The notes below the pieces were generated by a model, which saw only the letters and a program-made list of their open reading frames with translations, searched no databases and was not told the origin of the DNA. From NCBI GenBank assembly GCA_018399375.1, contig JAGYOV010000010.1, positions 1 through 13,429 of the forward strand: a stretch of DNA of 13,429 nucleotides. The letters run 5' to 3'. Shown here piece by piece: positions 12,978-13,429 of this stretch (its first letter is position 1; each line of letters starts with the position of its first letter). This DNA comes from Dehalococcoidia bacterium. Its GTDB lineage: Bacteria > Chloroflexota > Dehalococcoidia > GIF9 > AB-539-J10. The position numbers and the translations under genes were made by a program.

Positions 12978-13429
12978 ATGGTGAACTGTTTCTTTATTAT
13001 AATTCTGGCTGCTCTGCTGGTGGAGTTCTTGCTGGAAGTCGTTGCCAGTTTGTTGAATCTCAGGGCGCTTGCTCCCGAGCAGCCTCCTGAGCTTGAGGGA
13101 ATATATGAGCCGGAAATTTATCGCAAGTCACAGCAATATACCAGGGTGAAAACTTACTTCGGCTTTCTCGAGAGTACTTTCATGCTGGTTGTATTGCTGG
13201 CTTTCTGGTTTGCAGGGAGCTTCAACTGGTTGGACATAATGGTTAGGAGCTGGGGCTTCCCCTCTCTGGTCAACGGGTTGCTCTATATTGGAATACTGGC
13301 TCTGGCTTACGGCGCGATTGGCTTACCCCTCAGCATTTATGAAACGTTTGTCATCGAGGAACGCTTCGGCTTCAATCGTACCACGTGGCGTACTTTTGTA
13401 AAGGACAATCTCAAGGGGGTGGGATTGGG
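12978..13429 (+). CDS. Ste24-like M48 family membrane metalloprotease (5' part only)
   Basis: About 150 codons run open to the window end. The sequence matches the N-terminal membrane domain of Ste24/CAAX prenyl protease 1-type M48 peptidases: a first helix (CFFIIILAALLVEFLLEVVA), then PELEGIYEPEIYRKSQQYTRVKT, a second helix (LESTFMLVVLLAFWFAG), a third (LLYIGILALAYGAIGLPLSIY), and the family landmark YETFVIEERFGFNRTTWRTF with DNLKG. The HEXXH zinc site lies beyond the window and cannot be checked. In bacteria such proteins are integral membrane proteases thought to act in membrane protein quality control; prenyl processing is not expected. The ATG at 12978 directly follows an in-frame stop at 12969-12971; GTG 12981 is an alternative. 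No Shine-Dalgarno sequence is visible. Confidence 0.88.
   Translation, partial: MVNCFFIIILAALLVEFLLEVVASLLNLRALAPEQPPELEGIYEPEIYRKSQQYTRVKTYFGFLESTFMLVVLLAFWFAGSFNWLDIMVRSWGFPSLVNGLLYIGILALAYGAIGLPLSIYETFVIEERFGFNRTTWRTFVKDNLKGVGL

Noticed and set aside
1..13429. Defence island, phage, transposon or CRISPR
   Set aside because: No transposase, integrase, Cas, toxin-antitoxin or restriction gene, no regular spaced repeats and no terminal inverted repeats were seen.

Overview
The window (about 13.4 kb, roughly balanced GC) looks like ordinary chromosomal DNA from a bacterium. Evidence for Bacteria is a lipobox signal peptide, sigma-70-like promoters and strong purine-rich ribosome binding sites. 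Several genes belong to families that are common in archaea and in anaerobic bacteria: a UPF0282/COG2248 metallo-beta-lactamase protein, an ARMT1-like DUF89 protein, a DUF523/TudS-like Fe-S protein, and a fused CoA-ligase/GNAT protein. Together with the serpin, this mix resembles anaerobic Chloroflexota of the Dehalococcoidia type, but that placement is my inference. I see no rRNA, tRNA, insertion sequence, CRISPR array or phage gene.

Layout. Positions 1-2564 (minus) hold a two-gene transporter operon, an MFS transporter followed by a MATE exporter that runs off the left edge. Positions 2565-2977 are a divergent control region. Positions 2978-4442 (plus) hold a small FMN split-barrel protein and a DUF89 phosphatase-like protein. 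DUF523 (4554-5000, minus) converges on DUF89, and a hairpin abuts its 3' end. Divergent from DUF523 is the UPF0282 metallohydrolase (5088-6017), followed by a YgjP-like zinc metallopeptidase (6159-6728) and a lipoprotein serpin (6844-8127). A 448-bp structured gap (8128-8575) contains hairpins, a possible 51-codon membrane ORF, an extended -10 box and a 17-bp palindrome. It precedes an 886-residue protein with a CoA-ligase-like part and a C-terminal GNAT domain (8576-11236). A tandem universal stress protein converges on that gene (11260-12141, minus). A cysteine-rich zinc-ribbon protein (12348-12626, minus) follows, with a well-formed promoter and an operator-like inverted repeat. The window ends in the 5' part of a Ste24-like M48 membrane protease (12978 onward, plus).

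How the genes fit together. There is no obvious single pathway. The themes are export (MFS, MATE), metabolite repair or sulfur handling (DUF89, DUF523), extracytoplasmic protease control (serpin, M48, YgjP) and stress or post-translational regulation (Pat-like acyltransferase next to a universal stress protein). The strongest functional point is that the large CoA-ligase-like protein lacks the catalytic His segment of ADP-forming acyl-CoA synthetases and has a degraded ATP-grasp signature, while its GNAT domain looks intact. It is therefore better read as a Pat-type protein lysine acyltransferase than as a synthetase. I did not find convincing evidence of a wholly new multi-gene system. The least explained parts are the 8128-8575 gap, the zinc-ribbon gene with its operator, and the possible pseudoknot before the M48 gene.
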